A DNA stretch of 28,575 nucleotides from CAISIP01 sp031403955 (GCA_031403955.1 JANNGR010000281.1:1-28575), one strand, 5' to 3'; shown: positions 6,834-14,651, numbered from the stretch's first letter. Numbers and translations: made by a program. Notes: generated by a model from the sequence alone, not told the origin.

Positions 6834-7850
6834 TTGAAAGTTTATTACGACAAGGATTGTGATTTGAGCCTGATCAAGGGCAAGACAGTGGCAATCATTG
6901 GGTACGGCAGCCAGGGGCATGCGCACGCGCAGAACTTGAACGACAGTGGCGTGAAAGTAGTGGTTGGCCTTCGCAAGGGCGGCGCTTCCTGGCCCAAGGT
7001 CGAAAAGGCTGGCTTGAAAGTGGCGGAAGTCGCCGACGCGGTGAAGACGGCGGACGTCGTAATGATTCTGTTGCCCGACGAGCAGATCGGTACCGTGTAC
7101 ACGAACGATGTCGAACCCAACATCAAATCCGGCGCATCACTGGTTTTCGCACATGGATTCAATGTGCATTACGGACTGGTCACGCCGCGCGCGGACTTGG
7201 ACGTCTGGATGGTCGCGCCCAAGGCCCCTGGGCACACCGTGCGACATACCTACACTCAGGGTGGCGGCGTGCCACACCTGATAGCGATTGCCCAGGATAA
7301 ATCCGGCCGCACGCGAGACCTCGCGCTGAGCTACGCCATGGCCAACGGTGGCGGCAAGGCCGGAATCATTGAAACCAACTTCCGCGAAGAAACCGAGACC
7401 GACCTGTTCGGTGAGCAAGCGGTCTTGTGCGGAGGAACGGTCGAACTCATCAAGGCCGGTTTCGAAACCCTGGTCGAAGCCGGTTATGCCCCTGAAATGG
7501 CGTACTTTGAGTGTTTGCACGAACTCAAGCTGATTGTTGACATGATTTACGAGGGTGGCATTGCCAACATGAATTACTCGATTTCCAACAATGCCGAATA
7601 TGGCGAATACGTCACCGGCCCGAAAATCGTGACTGGCGCCACCAAAGCCGCGATGCGCCAGTGCCTGAAGGACATTCAGAGTGGCGACTACGCCAAGAGT
7701 TTCATTCTCGAAAACAAGGCTGGCGCACCGACGCTTTTGAGCCGTCGTCGTTTGACGGCTGAGCATCAGATCGAAACCGTTGGCGAAACCCTGCGCGCGA
7801 TGATGCCGTGGATCAAGAAGAACAAACTGGTGGACCAGACACGCAACTAG
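6834..7850 (+). CDS. ilvC: Ketol-acid reductoisomerase
   Basis: A 338-residue class I ketol-acid reductoisomerase, which converts acetolactate or acetohydroxybutyrate to dihydroxy acids using NADPH and Mg2+. The Rossmann loop GYGSQGHAHAQNLNDSG is near residues 24-40, with basic/serine residues after the second strand (GLRKGGASW) suggesting NADPH. The APKAPGHTVRHTY segment is next. Metal and catalytic acids lie in ETETDLFGEQAVLCGG and the YFECLHELKLIVD helix. The start is TTG at 6834, supported by a strong AAGGAG (6822-6827) and by the standard N-terminus KVYYDKD. A perfect terminator follows, closing the ilvBHC unit. Confidence 0.96.
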   Translation: MKVYYDKDCDLSLIKGKTVAIIGYGSQGHAHAQNLNDSGVKVVVGLRKGGASWPKVEKAGLKVAEVADAVKTADVVMILLPDEQIGTVYTNDVEPNIKSGASLVFAHGFNVHYGLVTPRADLDVWMVAPKAPGHTVRHTYTQGGGVPHLIAIAQDKSGRTRDLALSYAMANGGGKAGIIETNFREETETDLFGEQAVLCGGTVELIKAGFETLVEAGYAPEMAYFECLHELKLIVDMIYEGGIANMNYSISNNAEYGEYVTGPKIVTGATKAAMRQCLKDIQSGDYAKSFILENKAGAPTLLSRRRLTAEHQIETVGETLRAMMPWIKKNKLVDQTRN

Positions 7851-7870
7851 AGCTTGCGCCCCTTGGATCG

Positions 7871-7895
7871 AAGGCCACCGCGGTGGCCTTTATTG
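7871..7895 (+). terminator. Intrinsic terminator after ilvC
   Basis: A perfect 20-bp palindrome AAGGCCACCGCGGTGGCCTT (7871-7890) is followed by TATTGTTGT, 20 bp after the ilvC stop. As an RNA hairpin it would need a few unpaired central bases. This is a clear end for the ilvBHC transcript. Confidence 0.8.
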
Positions 7896-8032
7896 TTGTG
7901 TCGCGCAAGGGCGGAACATCAGGCCTGACTTACACTTGCCGGGGACGTGGACCGCGCCGAGGGCGGCTCGAGCACTGGCCAGCGTTTCGATAGTGAACAT
8001 TTGTCCAAGTCGCTGGGCCGGAGGTCCAAAGC

Positions 8033-8845
8033 ATGCCAGACGGTACAGATTCGGAATTGGGGGAAGTAGAAACCATCGTTGTGCGCAAGCGCCGCAAGGG
8101 CATTTACATTCTGCCCAACCTGGTGACGCTGGCGGCCTTGTTTGGAGGCTTCTATTCGATTGTGATGGCGATGAATGGCCAGTTTGCCATGGCGGCCATA
8201 GGCGTGTTTTGCGCCATGGTGCTTGACAGCCTTGACGGTCGCGTGGCGCGCATGACCAATACCCAGAGCGCCTTTGGAGAGCAAATGGATTCGCTGTCGG
8301 ATATGGTGTCGTTCGGCGCAGCTCCGGCCCTGATTTCGTACGAGTGGGCCTTGCGCGGGCTGGGGCGTTGGGGCTGGATCGCGGCTTTTGTGTACTGCTC
8401 CTGCGCGGCATTGCGGCTGGCCCGATTCAACGTCAACACGGCAGTGGTGGATAAGCGCTATTTTCAAGGGCTACCGTCGCCGGCGGCAGCGGCCCTGATC
8501 GCCGGATTTATCTTGCTGATGACTGAACTTGGCGTGAAAGGCCCAAGTGTTGCGTGGCCCATGTTTGGCCTGGCCCTGTATGCCGGATTGACCATGGTGA
8601 CGAACGTGCCGTTTTACAGCTTCAAGGATATTGGCATGAAGAAGAGTGTGCCGTTCGTGGTCATCGTCCTGGTAGTGTTGGCCATCGGCGCGGTCAGCAT
8701 TGACCCTGCTTTTGTCATGTTGGGAGTGTTTGTCGCTTATGGCGTGAGTGGTTACGTGATCTACATCTGGCGCAAGGCCAAGGGCTTGCAGACCAGTGTC
8801 ATTAGTACTTCCACCGATGAGCCCGAAGAGCGCGGATTACATTGA
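8033..8845 (+). CDS. pssA: CDP-diacylglycerol--serine O-phosphatidyltransferase
   Basis: A 270-residue membrane phosphatidylserine synthase of the CDP-alcohol phosphatidyltransferase family. It makes phosphatidylserine from CDP-diacylglycerol and serine on the way to phosphatidylethanolamine. The family signature is complete: DSLDGRVARMTNTQSAFG followed by EQMDSLSDMVSFG, i.e. D-x2-DG-x2-AR-x8-G-x3-D-x3-D. Seven or so hydrophobic segments follow. The ATG at 8033 has GGAGG at 8020-8024. In many Burkholderiales psd (phosphatidylserine decarboxylase) sits between ilvC and pssA; here it does not, so psd must be elsewhere. The ilvC terminator separates it from the ilv transcript. Confidence 0.93.
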   Translation: MPDGTDSELGEVETIVVRKRRKGIYILPNLVTLAALFGGFYSIVMAMNGQFAMAAIGVFCAMVLDSLDGRVARMTNTQSAFGEQMDSLSDMVSFGAAPALISYEWALRGLGRWGWIAAFVYCSCAALRLARFNVNTAVVDKRYFQGLPSPAAAALIAGFILLMTELGVKGPSVAWPMFGLALYAGLTMVTNVPFYSFKDIGMKKSVPFVVIVLVVLAIGAVSIDPAFVMLGVFVAYGVSGYVIYIWRKAKGLQTSVISTSTDEPEERGLH

Positions 8846-8890
8846 AATGTATCGGAATCGACAGGCTGCGCTCCGACGCAGCGCGTGTTG

Positions 8891-8899
8891 TGCTACATT
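8891..8899 (+). promoter_or_regulatory. Candidate extended -10 for the leuA leader
   Basis: TGCTACATT has TG, one base, then TACATT (4 of 6 to TATAAT). Start of transcription about 7 bp after the hexamer would fall at or next to the leader ATG at 8906, which would make the leader transcript leaderless. No good -35 is visible. Confidence 0.35.
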
Positions 8900-8905
8900 G
8901 CAGGC

Positions 8906-8962
8906 ATGAAACAGATTGCACTAGCGCTACGACTGCGACGCCAATACGGGCGAAGACGGTAG
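8906..8962 (+). CDS. Candidate leucine leader peptide (18 aa) upstream of leuA
   Basis: An 18-codon ORF reading MKQIALALRLRRQYGRRR. Leucine codons are at positions 6, 8 and 10, and two of them are CTA, a rare codon in a GC-rich genome. An intrinsic terminator hairpin starts 16 bp after its stop. This is the layout of a classical leucine attenuator: ribosome stalling at the Leu codons when charged tRNA-Leu is scarce would change RNA folding and allow readthrough to leuA. Sequences around the Leu codons (TAGCGCTAC, 8922-8930) and after the stop (GTA near 8959, GCGCTA 8966-8971) can pair, giving a possible pause hairpin. No clear Shine-Dalgarno is present. Function is inferred; conservation has not been tested. 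Confidence 0.55.
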   Translation: MKQIALALRLRRQYGRRR

Positions 8963-8978
8963 CTTGCGCTAATCGATC

Positions 8979-9016
8979 AAACGGCTCGTATGCACCAGCA
9001 ACGAGCCGTTTTGTTT
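8979..9016 (+). terminator. Candidate leuA attenuator terminator
   Basis: A perfect 11-bp stem (AAACGGCTCGT 8979-8989, ACGAGCCGTTT 9001-9011) with an 11-nt loop, followed by a T-rich run ending TTTGTTTT at 9016. It lies 16 bp after the leader peptide stop. It could alternatively end the pssA transcript, but its position directly after a Leu-codon ORF favours attenuation. Confidence 0.75.
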
Positions 9017-9052
9017 TGGGGTTGCTGGTTTCAGTCAATGAAGGAACCATCA

Positions 9053-9474
9053 TGTTCAAGCAACCCAGGACCAAGTCCAACATCTTTGTCCCGACTCCCC
9101 TAGGCAACCGGAAGCGGCCCGACGTACTGCCCGCCGGCGCGCCCTTACGGTGTGGCGTGGACCTGCATGTCGGCGACGAAGTCATGATGCAGGTTGACAG
9201 GCAGTCTGGTCGGTGCATGCCGTGCGGGAAGGTGGCTGAGCGGCGGCGGCGTGCTTTTGGTTCAGGTACCGGCGCGCGCGCAGCAGCCGACCGGGACCTT
9301 GGTATCGACGGGCAACAGACCCTGGTTGCCTTGGGCCTCGTTACCAGTCTAGTGGCCGCGTCCCTGAAGGTGATGGTTTGCGCACTGGCAGGTGCCAAAA
9401 TCAGCCGCGGAAAATGCGCGCCAACACCCATCGCAACGCCGAGCCTGGCGCCCGAACGGGCTGCTTGTTTTTGA
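9053..9474 (+). CDS. Unrecognised ORF between attenuator and leuA
   Basis: A 140-codon ORF starting ATG at 9053 after an AAGGAACC ribosome-like site (9041-9048) and ending 39 bp before leuA. I do not recognise it. It has an N-terminal basic/proline stretch (MFKQPRTKSNIFVPTPLGNR), a CxxC pair near the middle (RCMPCGK), an arginine run, and one hydrophobic segment (TLVALGLVTSLVAASLKVMV). GC-rich DNA produces long spurious ORFs and both strands are open here, so this may be noise or decayed sequence. If real, it would be cotranscribed with leuA downstream of the attenuator. Confidence 0.28.
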
Positions 9475-9513
9475 GACGTGGCGTATTCTTATCCCTTCAA
9501 TCAGGAGCCTCCG

Positions 9514-11052
9514 ATGACCGATAAATTGATTATTTTTGATACCACCTTGCGCGACGGTGAGCAGTCACCCGGCGCGTCGATGACGCGCGACGAAAAGCTG
9601 CGTATTGCGCGCCAACTCGAGCGTCTGCGTGTGGATGTGATCGAGGCCGGCTTCGCTGCCAGCTCCAACGGAGACTTTGAGGCGGTACAGGCGATTGCCA
9701 AGGCCATCAAGGACTCCACCATATGCTCGCTGGCGCGCGCCAATGACCGGGACATTTCCCGCGCCGCCGCGGCTTTGCAGTGCGCCAGCAACCCGCGGAT
9801 TCACACTTTTATCGCAACTTCCGCGCTGCACATGGAAAAGAAGTTGCGCATGACGCCCGACCAGGTGTTTGAGCAAGCGAAGCAGGCGGTCCGATTTGCC
9901 CGCAACCTGGTTGCCGATGTGGAGTTCAGCCCGGAAGATGGCTACCGAAGCGACGTCGATTTTTTGTGCCGCGTGATCGAGGCGGCGATTGTGGAAGGCG
10001 CTACTACCATCAACGTGCCAGACACGGTCGGGTATGCGGTACCGGAGCTCTACGGCAATTTCATCAAGACGCTGCGCGAACGTATTCCGAACAGCGACAA
10101 GGCGATCTGGTCGGTGCATTGCCACAATGACCTCGGCATGGCGGTGGCGAATTCACTGGCTGGCGTCAAGATCGGAGGCGCGCGGCAGGTGGAATGCACC
10201 ATCAACGGGCTGGGCGAGCGGGCCGGTAATTGTTCGCTGGAAGAGGTTGTCATGGCCGTGAAAACCCGCAACGACTATTTCGGGCTCGAGATGGCCATCG
10301 ACACACAACACATCCTGGCAGCCAGCCGCATGGTCAGCCAAACGACCGGCTTTGTGGTGCAACCGAACAAGGCGGTGGTAGGTGCCAATGCGTTTGCCCA
10401 TGCTTCGGGGATTCACCAGGACGGGGTGCTCAAAGCACGCGACACCTACGAAATCATGCGCGCCGAAGACGTGGGTTGGTCCGCCAACAAAATCGTACTT
10501 GGCAAACTCAGTGGCCGTAACGCCTTCAAGCAGCGTCTGATCGAGCTCGGTGTGGCGATGGAAAGTGAGGCCGACATCAATACCGCTTTTGCCCGTTTCA
10601 AAGAGCTGGCAGACCGCAAGAGCGAGATTTTTGACGAAGACATTCTGGCTTTGGTCAGTGACGAAAGCGTGACCCATGAGAACGAGCATTACGGATACGT
10701 TTCCCTGTCCCAGCAAAGTGAAACTGGAGAACGGCCGCATGCGTCGATCGTATTCACGGTTGAAGGCAAAGAGGTCCGCGGCGTGTCGGAGGGCAACGGC
10801 CCGGTCGACGCATCACTCAAGGCAATCGAAACCCACGTCAAAAGTGGCGCCGAGATGGTGCTCTATTCTGTCAATGCGATCAGCGGGTCGACTGAAAGCC
10901 AGGGCGAGGTGACTGTACGACTGCAAAGCAGCGGACGGGTTGTCAACGGTGTCGGCGCCGACCCCGATATCGTGGTTGCTTCCGCCAAGGCATACCTGAG
11001 CGCTCTCAACAAGTTACACAGTAAAGCTGAGCGGGTGTATGCGCAGGGCTAG
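9514..11052 (+). CDS. leuA: 2-isopropylmalate synthase
   Basis: A 512-residue type 1 2-isopropylmalate synthase, which condenses 2-oxoisovalerate with acetyl-CoA as the first committed step to leucine. The HMGL-like TIM barrel begins IIFDTTLRDGEQSPGASM, with the metal-binding HCHNDLGMAVANS and the NGLGERAGNCSLEEVVMAVK region. The C-terminal third (from about residue 390) is the LeuA dimerisation/regulatory domain that binds leucine (SGSTESQGEVTVRL, then GRVVNGVGADPDIVVASAKA). Length is typical. The ATG at 9514 follows CAGGAG (9502-9507); an in-frame GTG at 9478 would add 12 unlikely residues. Transcription control may come from the leader and attenuator 500 bp upstream. Confidence 0.96.
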   Translation: MTDKLIIFDTTLRDGEQSPGASMTRDEKLRIARQLERLRVDVIEAGFAASSNGDFEAVQAIAKAIKDSTICSLARANDRDISRAAAALQCASNPRIHTFIATSALHMEKKLRMTPDQVFEQAKQAVRFARNLVADVEFSPEDGYRSDVDFLCRVIEAAIVEGATTINVPDTVGYAVPELYGNFIKTLRERIPNSDKAIWSVHCHNDLGMAVANSLAGVKIGGARQVECTINGLGERAGNCSLEEVVMAVKTRNDYFGLEMAIDTQHILAASRMVSQTTGFVVQPNKAVVGANAFAHASGIHQDGVLKARDTYEIMRAEDVGWSANKIVLGKLSGRNAFKQRLIELGVAMESEADINTAFARFKELADRKSEIFDEDILALVSDESVTHENEHYGYVSLSQQSETGERPHASIVFTVEGKEVRGVSEGNGPVDASLKAIETHVKSGAEMVLYSVNAISGSTESQGEVTVRLQSSGRVVNGVGADPDIVVASAKAYLSALNKLHSKAERVYAQG

Positions 11053-11101
11053 GGTATACCCTCGCTTTCGAAAAACAACTTTAAAAAAATCATGCAAGTG
11101 G

Positions 11102-11130
11102 TTGATCTTGCGCAATTTTTTGACTAGACT
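11102..11130 (+). promoter_or_regulatory. Candidate sigma-70 promoter for the PBP7-type gene
   Basis: TTGATC (11102-11107) and TAGACT (11125-11130) are separated by 17 bp, each 4 of 6 to consensus. This would give a 5' leader of about 40 nt before the TTG start at 11177. It lies in the 124-bp gap after leuA, where I see no strong terminator. Confidence 0.45.
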
Positions 11131-11176
11131 GGGGGCTCCTGCAGTAACCTGCACAATATTCGCGCCGAGGTAGCTT

Positions 11177-12175
11177 TTGAATCGACCTGTACGTTTCCTA
11201 GTCCTGGCGTGTTTTTTCGCGGTATTGCTGGCTCCCGCATCCTACGCCGCCACGAGCAAGGCCCAGGTTGCCAAGTCTTCCAGAAGTGTGGTTGTGGCGA
11301 AGCGTAATGTTTCCAGGACAATCGTCGCGGTCTTCAAACGCAAACGCGTCATTGCGACCTTAGCCGTGGCAGCTCAACCCTCTTTTGGACAAATCGCCGG
11401 CCTGCACCAGGACCGTGATGCGCTCGATTTGAAGTCAAGCGTGGCGCTGGTGATCGACCAGGATACGCGCGAAGTGCTGTTTAGCAAGAACGAGCAGGCG
11501 GTATTGCCGATTGCCTCACTGACCAAACTCATGACCGGGGTGGTCATCAGCGAAGCCAAGCTGCCGATGGATGAGATGATTCAAATCTCGCAGGACGATG
11601 TTGATACCGAAAAGGGTAGCCGGTCGCGATTGAAGGTTGGTACCGAGTTGACGCGCGGTGAATTGATGCATCTGGCACTGATGTCCAGTGAAAACCGCGC
11701 TGCTCACGCGTTAGGACGTACCTTTCCAGGCGGCATGGCAACCTTCGTCGGCTTGATGAATGCCAAGGCACGCGCGCTCGGAATGGCAGACACCAGCTAC
11801 GTTGAACCAACCGGCCTGTCCAGCAAGAACCAGTCCAGCGCGCAGGACCTGGCAAGGCTGGTCAACGTTGCTTATGGTGACGCCAGCTTGCGCGAGTTGT
11901 CCACCTCGCCACGACACGAGATTGCGGTTGGGAACAAGACCCTGCAATTCAACAACACCAATCGTTTGGTAAACAACCCTGCTTGGCAGATCGGTCTGCA
12001 AAAAACCGGTTACATCTCGGAAGCCGGCCGCTGCCTCGTAATGCAGACCACCGTTGCGGGGCGCAAACTGATAATGGTGTTTCTGGATTCCGCCGGCAAA
12101 CTTAGTCGCCTGGGGGACGCCGAGCGGGTGCGGCGCTGGGTGGAGTCGACTCCGTTGGCCAAGCCGCTTGGCTGA
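11177..12175 (+). CDS. pbpG: D-alanyl-D-alanine endopeptidase (PBP7/8, peptidase S11)
   Basis: A 332-residue periplasmic serine peptidase of the low-molecular-mass PBP class that cuts D-Ala cross-links in peptidoglycan. The signal peptide is clear (PVRFLVLACFFAVLLAPASYA). A basic Ala/Val-rich linker (about residues 25-70) precedes the S11 domain. All three catalytic boxes are present: SLTK at S114-K117, SEN at S171-N173, and KTG at K276-G278. The start is TTG at 11177 with GAGG at 11167-11170, and gives the signal peptide directly. PBP7 rather than a carboxypeptidase is favoured by the lack of the long C-terminal domain and amphipathic anchor. The symbol follows E. coli usage. Confidence 0.9.
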   Translation: MNRPVRFLVLACFFAVLLAPASYAATSKAQVAKSSRSVVVAKRNVSRTIVAVFKRKRVIATLAVAAQPSFGQIAGLHQDRDALDLKSSVALVIDQDTREVLFSKNEQAVLPIASLTKLMTGVVISEAKLPMDEMIQISQDDVDTEKGSRSRLKVGTELTRGELMHLALMSSENRAAHALGRTFPGGMATFVGLMNAKARALGMADTSYVEPTGLSSKNQSSAQDLARLVNVAYGDASLRELSTSPRHEIAVGNKTLQFNNTNRLVNNPAWQIGLQKTGYISEAGRCLVMQTTVAGRKLIMVFLDSAGKLSRLGDAERVRRWVESTPLAKPLG

Positions 12176-12192
12176 TAACCGGTCGAATCACT

Positions 12193-12984
12193 TCAGGTTG
12201 GTGCGCCGTTTGGATTGAATCCCATAATGGTCGAGATTTCGTGGGCTGTCGCCTGCAATTGCGTGAGCCATGTTTTGTCGAGACTGCCCGTCGGCGCGGA
12301 AATCGACAGGCCCGCTACCAGCTTGCCCTGATCGTCGTAAATTCCAGCAGCCATGCAGCGCACCCCCAACTCGAGTTCTTCATTGTCCTGTGAGTAATGA
12401 CACTCGCGTATCCGAGCCAGCTCGCGTTCGAGGGCCGGCAGCAGGGTAATGCTGCTTTTAGTATGGCCAGGCAAGCCAGTGCGGCTGGCGTAACCGCGGA
12501 TGTGCAGCGCGTCATCGGCCGCCAGGAACAACTTGCCGACCGAAGTCAAGTGCAATGGCGCCCGCCCGCCAATGGTCCGCACTACCGGCATGCTTGAGCG
12601 CTCGCTGAAGGCGCGTTCGACGCAAACAATTTCGTCTCCTTGGCGCAGGCTCAGATTGACGGGTTGCTGAATCAATTTGTGCAGCTGGCGCATCGGGGCG
12701 AGGGCGGCATCACGCACGTTCCGACGGCCCCGCACCAGGTTTCCCAATTCCAGCAGCCGCATGCCCAAGCGGTAACTGCCTGGTTGCGGGCGTTCGACAA
12801 AACGCCCGATCGCCAAATCGTTGAGTATGCGATGCGCCGTGGACGGATGTAGATCGGTCTTTTCGCTGATGTCCTTCAACGACATCGCGGCTTCTCGCGA
12901 CGCCAGCGCATCGATCAACGCGAACATGCGCTCAATGACTTGAACCGTCGGTGAGGCGACGATGCCGGGCTCTGGTTTTCTCAA
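12193..12984 (-). CDS. IclR-family transcriptional regulator
   Basis: A 263-residue IclR-type regulator: an N-terminal winged helix-turn-helix (VQVIERMFALIDALA, then LKDISEKTDLHPSTAHRILN, then DLAIGRFVER, about residues 13-65) and a C-terminal effector-binding GAF-like domain (GGRAPLHLTSVGKLFLA; YSQDNEELELGVRCMAAGIY; LVAGLSISAPTG). The effector cannot be predicted. The start is TTG at 12984, supported by GGGAG six bases upstream on the minus strand and by the full-length N-terminus; no in-frame ATG occurs before residue 20. It is convergent with pbpG (17-bp gap) and downstream of bpt on the same strand, separated from it by a hairpin, so it is probably its own unit. No adjacent catabolic genes indicate its target. 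Confidence 0.9.
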   Translation of the reverse strand: MRKPEPGIVASPTVQVIERMFALIDALASREAAMSLKDISEKTDLHPSTAHRILNDLAIGRFVERPQPGSYRLGMRLLELGNLVRGRRNVRDAALAPMRQLHKLIQQPVNLSLRQGDEIVCVERAFSERSSMPVVRTIGGRAPLHLTSVGKLFLAADDALHIRGYASRTGLPGHTKSSITLLPALERELARIRECHYSQDNEELELGVRCMAAGIYDDQGKLVAGLSISAPTGSLDKTWLTQLQATAHEISTIMGFNPNGAPT

Positions 12985-13052
12985 ACTGTGCTCCCGGCAC
13001 GTGCCAAATCATTGCTGCTTGGCGACCAGATCGCCGGGCTGGGCCAATTATT

Positions 13053-13078
13053 GCCGCCTGAAGAGACGCTCAGGCGGC
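13053..13078 (-). terminator. Hairpin terminator at the end of aat-bpt
   Basis: A perfect 9-bp stem (GCCGCCTGA 13053-13061, TCAGGCGGC 13070-13078) with an 8-nt loop overlaps the bpt stop codon. In the minus direction it is followed by AATAATTGG, so the T-tract is weak. Confidence 0.5.
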
Positions 13079-13810
13079 GCTGCCGCGCCATAGCCCATCC
13101 ACAAGAACCTGCCGCGGGTGAAACCGGGCCTTGTAGCTCATCTTGGGACTGGCGCCAATCCAGTACCCCAGGTACAGGTGCGGAAGGCCGAGTTGGCGCG
13201 CTTGCTGAATTTGCCACAACACGTTGTAGGTGCCAAAACTGGCTTGTCGGTCCGGCTCGTAGAACGTGTAAACGGCCGAAATTCCGTCTTCAAGCACGTC
13301 GAGGATGGATACCATTTTAAGTTCCCCGGGGTCTGCGCCGACCTGCGTTTCCCGAAACTCGACCAACCGCGAATTGACCCGGCTTTGCAGCAGGAACTGG
13401 GTGTATTGCTCAATGCTGTCCTGGTCCATTCCACCACCCGCGTGGCGCCCATTCTGGTAACGCAAGTACAACCGGTAATGCTCTGGCATGAAGCACAACC
13501 TGATAACCCGGGCTTGCAGGTTTGCGTGACGCGACCATGCCCGGCGCTGGCTCCGATCGGGCACAAACGAGTCGACAAGTACGCGTAGCGGTGTACAGGC
13601 ATGGCAACCGTCGCAGTGCGGCCGGTAGGTGAAAAGACCGCTACGCCGGAAACCCTGGCTCACCAGTTCGGAATAGGTGGCGTTGTTGATCAGGTGGCTG
13701 GGCGTGGCAACCTGCGAACGCGCCAGCTTGCCGCTCAGATAGCTGCACGAATACGGCGCCGTTGCATAAAATTGCAGCGTCTGTAACGGTAGGTCCTTAA
13801 GATGGGTCAC
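13070..13810 (-). CDS. bpt: Aspartate/glutamate leucyltransferase (arginyltransferase-family, Bpt)
   Basis: A 246-residue aminoacyl-tRNA--protein transferase of the bacterial ATE/Bpt family. It adds Leu from Leu-tRNA to proteins with N-terminal Asp or Glu, creating N-degrons for ClpS/ClpAP. The N-terminal ATE domain has APYSCSYLSGKLARSQV and the CDGCHACTPLRV cysteine cluster. The C-terminal domain has the FGTYNVLWQIQQARQLGLPH and YLGYWIGASPKMSYKARF segments typical of the family. The start is GTG at 13810, overlapping the aat stop by four bases (GTGA), so the two are translationally coupled. Whether it transfers Leu (Bpt) or Arg (Ate) is inferred from bacterial origin and the aat partner. Confidence 0.93.
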   Translation of the reverse strand: MTHLKDLPLQTLQFYATAPYSCSYLSGKLARSQVATPSHLINNATYSELVSQGFRRSGLFTYRPHCDGCHACTPLRVLVDSFVPDRSQRRAWSRHANLQARVIRLCFMPEHYRLYLRYQNGRHAGGGMDQDSIEQYTQFLLQSRVNSRLVEFRETQVGADPGELKMVSILDVLEDGISAVYTFYEPDRQASFGTYNVLWQIQQARQLGLPHLYLGYWIGASPKMSYKARFHPRQVLVDGLWRGSAA

Positions 13811-14574
13811 TTGTCCGCGCGCCTTTCCGGCAGGAGTTCTCGCCAGTATAGAGCGTCAAAATTCCATCCTGGTGCGCTCGCCGCCATGGCCACCGCGCAG
13901 CTTGCGAGAAAGTCGGAACGCCGCATCTCCGAGGCGCCCATTGACGCCAGATGACGGGTGTTTTGCTGACAATCGATCAATTCGATCGCGTTAGCCCGGC
14001 AAAAACAGATCAGGGCAGCGAGCGCGATCTTTGAAGCGTCGGTACGTTGGCTGAACATGGATTCGCCAAACACTGCCTTGCCGATAGCCACGCAATACAG
14101 ACCACCAACCAGAGATCCGTCGACCCAGGTTTCCACGCTATGCGCATGACCGGCGTGGTGCATGGCCAGGTAGGCCAGTTCCATCTTCGGCACGATCCAG
14201 GTGCCGCCAGAGCCATCACGTGGGTTCGCGGCGCATCGGTGTATTACCTGCGCAAATGCCGAGTCGAAACGAATCTCGCAGGTCACGGATGCGTTGAACC
14301 GTCGCAACCTTTTGCGCAAAGAGTGGTGCAGCCGGAAGTTCGCGGCTTGCAGCACCATACGTGGGTCCGGGCTCCACCACAAAATCGGCTGGCCATCACT
14401 GAACCACGGGAAAATTCCTTGCGCATAGGCGGCGCACAAGGTCGGCACATCGAGACACCCACCAGCGGCCAACAGGCCTGGCGCTCCCGAATCTGGACCC
14501 CACGCTTCACTTACAGGGGGAAACCGGGCGCCGGACTCTAGCCAGGCAAGGGTTGGGCGGTCGTTTCTTGGCAT
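13807..14574 (-). CDS. aat: Leucyl/phenylalanyl-tRNA--protein transferase
   Basis: A 255-residue transferase that adds Leu or Phe from tRNA to proteins with N-terminal Arg or Lys, the bacterial N-degron pathway. Family motifs: FPPVSEAW, LLAAGGCLDVPTLCAAYAQG, IFPWFSDGQPILWWSPDPRM, then GHAHSVETWVDGSLVGGLYC and AVFGESMFSQRTDASKIALA. It leads the aat-bpt operon. The ATG at 14574 gives 255 residues, a little longer than E. coli Aat because of an N-terminal extension (MPRNDRPTLAWLESGARFPP) of a kind I recall in Burkholderiales. The tRNA genes downstream on the opposite strand are divergent from it. Confidence 0.95.
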   Translation of the reverse strand: MPRNDRPTLAWLESGARFPPVSEAWGPDSGAPGLLAAGGCLDVPTLCAAYAQGIFPWFSDGQPILWWSPDPRMVLQAANFRLHHSLRKRLRRFNASVTCEIRFDSAFAQVIHRCAANPRDGSGGTWIVPKMELAYLAMHHAGHAHSVETWVDGSLVGGLYCVAIGKAVFGESMFSQRTDASKIALAALICFCRANAIELIDCQQNTRHLASMGASEMRRSDFLASCAVAMAASAPGWNFDALYWRELLPERRADK

Positions 14575-14612
14575 GTAGGTATACGGGTCAAGGCGAAATC
14601 CGGCGCGCGCGA

Positions 14613-14641
14613 TTCGATGCGGCTACGCCGGCCGTTAGAAT
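14613..14641 (+). promoter_or_regulatory. Candidate promoter for the tRNA-Pro/tRNA-Arg unit
   Basis: TAGAAT at 14636-14641 is a good -10 (5 of 6), ending 10 bp before tRNA-Pro. A poor -35 (TTCGAT, 14613-14618) is 17 bp upstream. The start would be a few bases before the mature 5' end. Confidence 0.4.
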
Positions 14642-14651
14642 ACAGGGTCGT

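Noticed and set aside
8802..9431. Minus-strand ORF of 209 codons across the pssA-leuA gap
   Set aside because: It runs through the leader peptide and terminator hairpin, and its sequence is Arg/Pro/Ser-rich noise.
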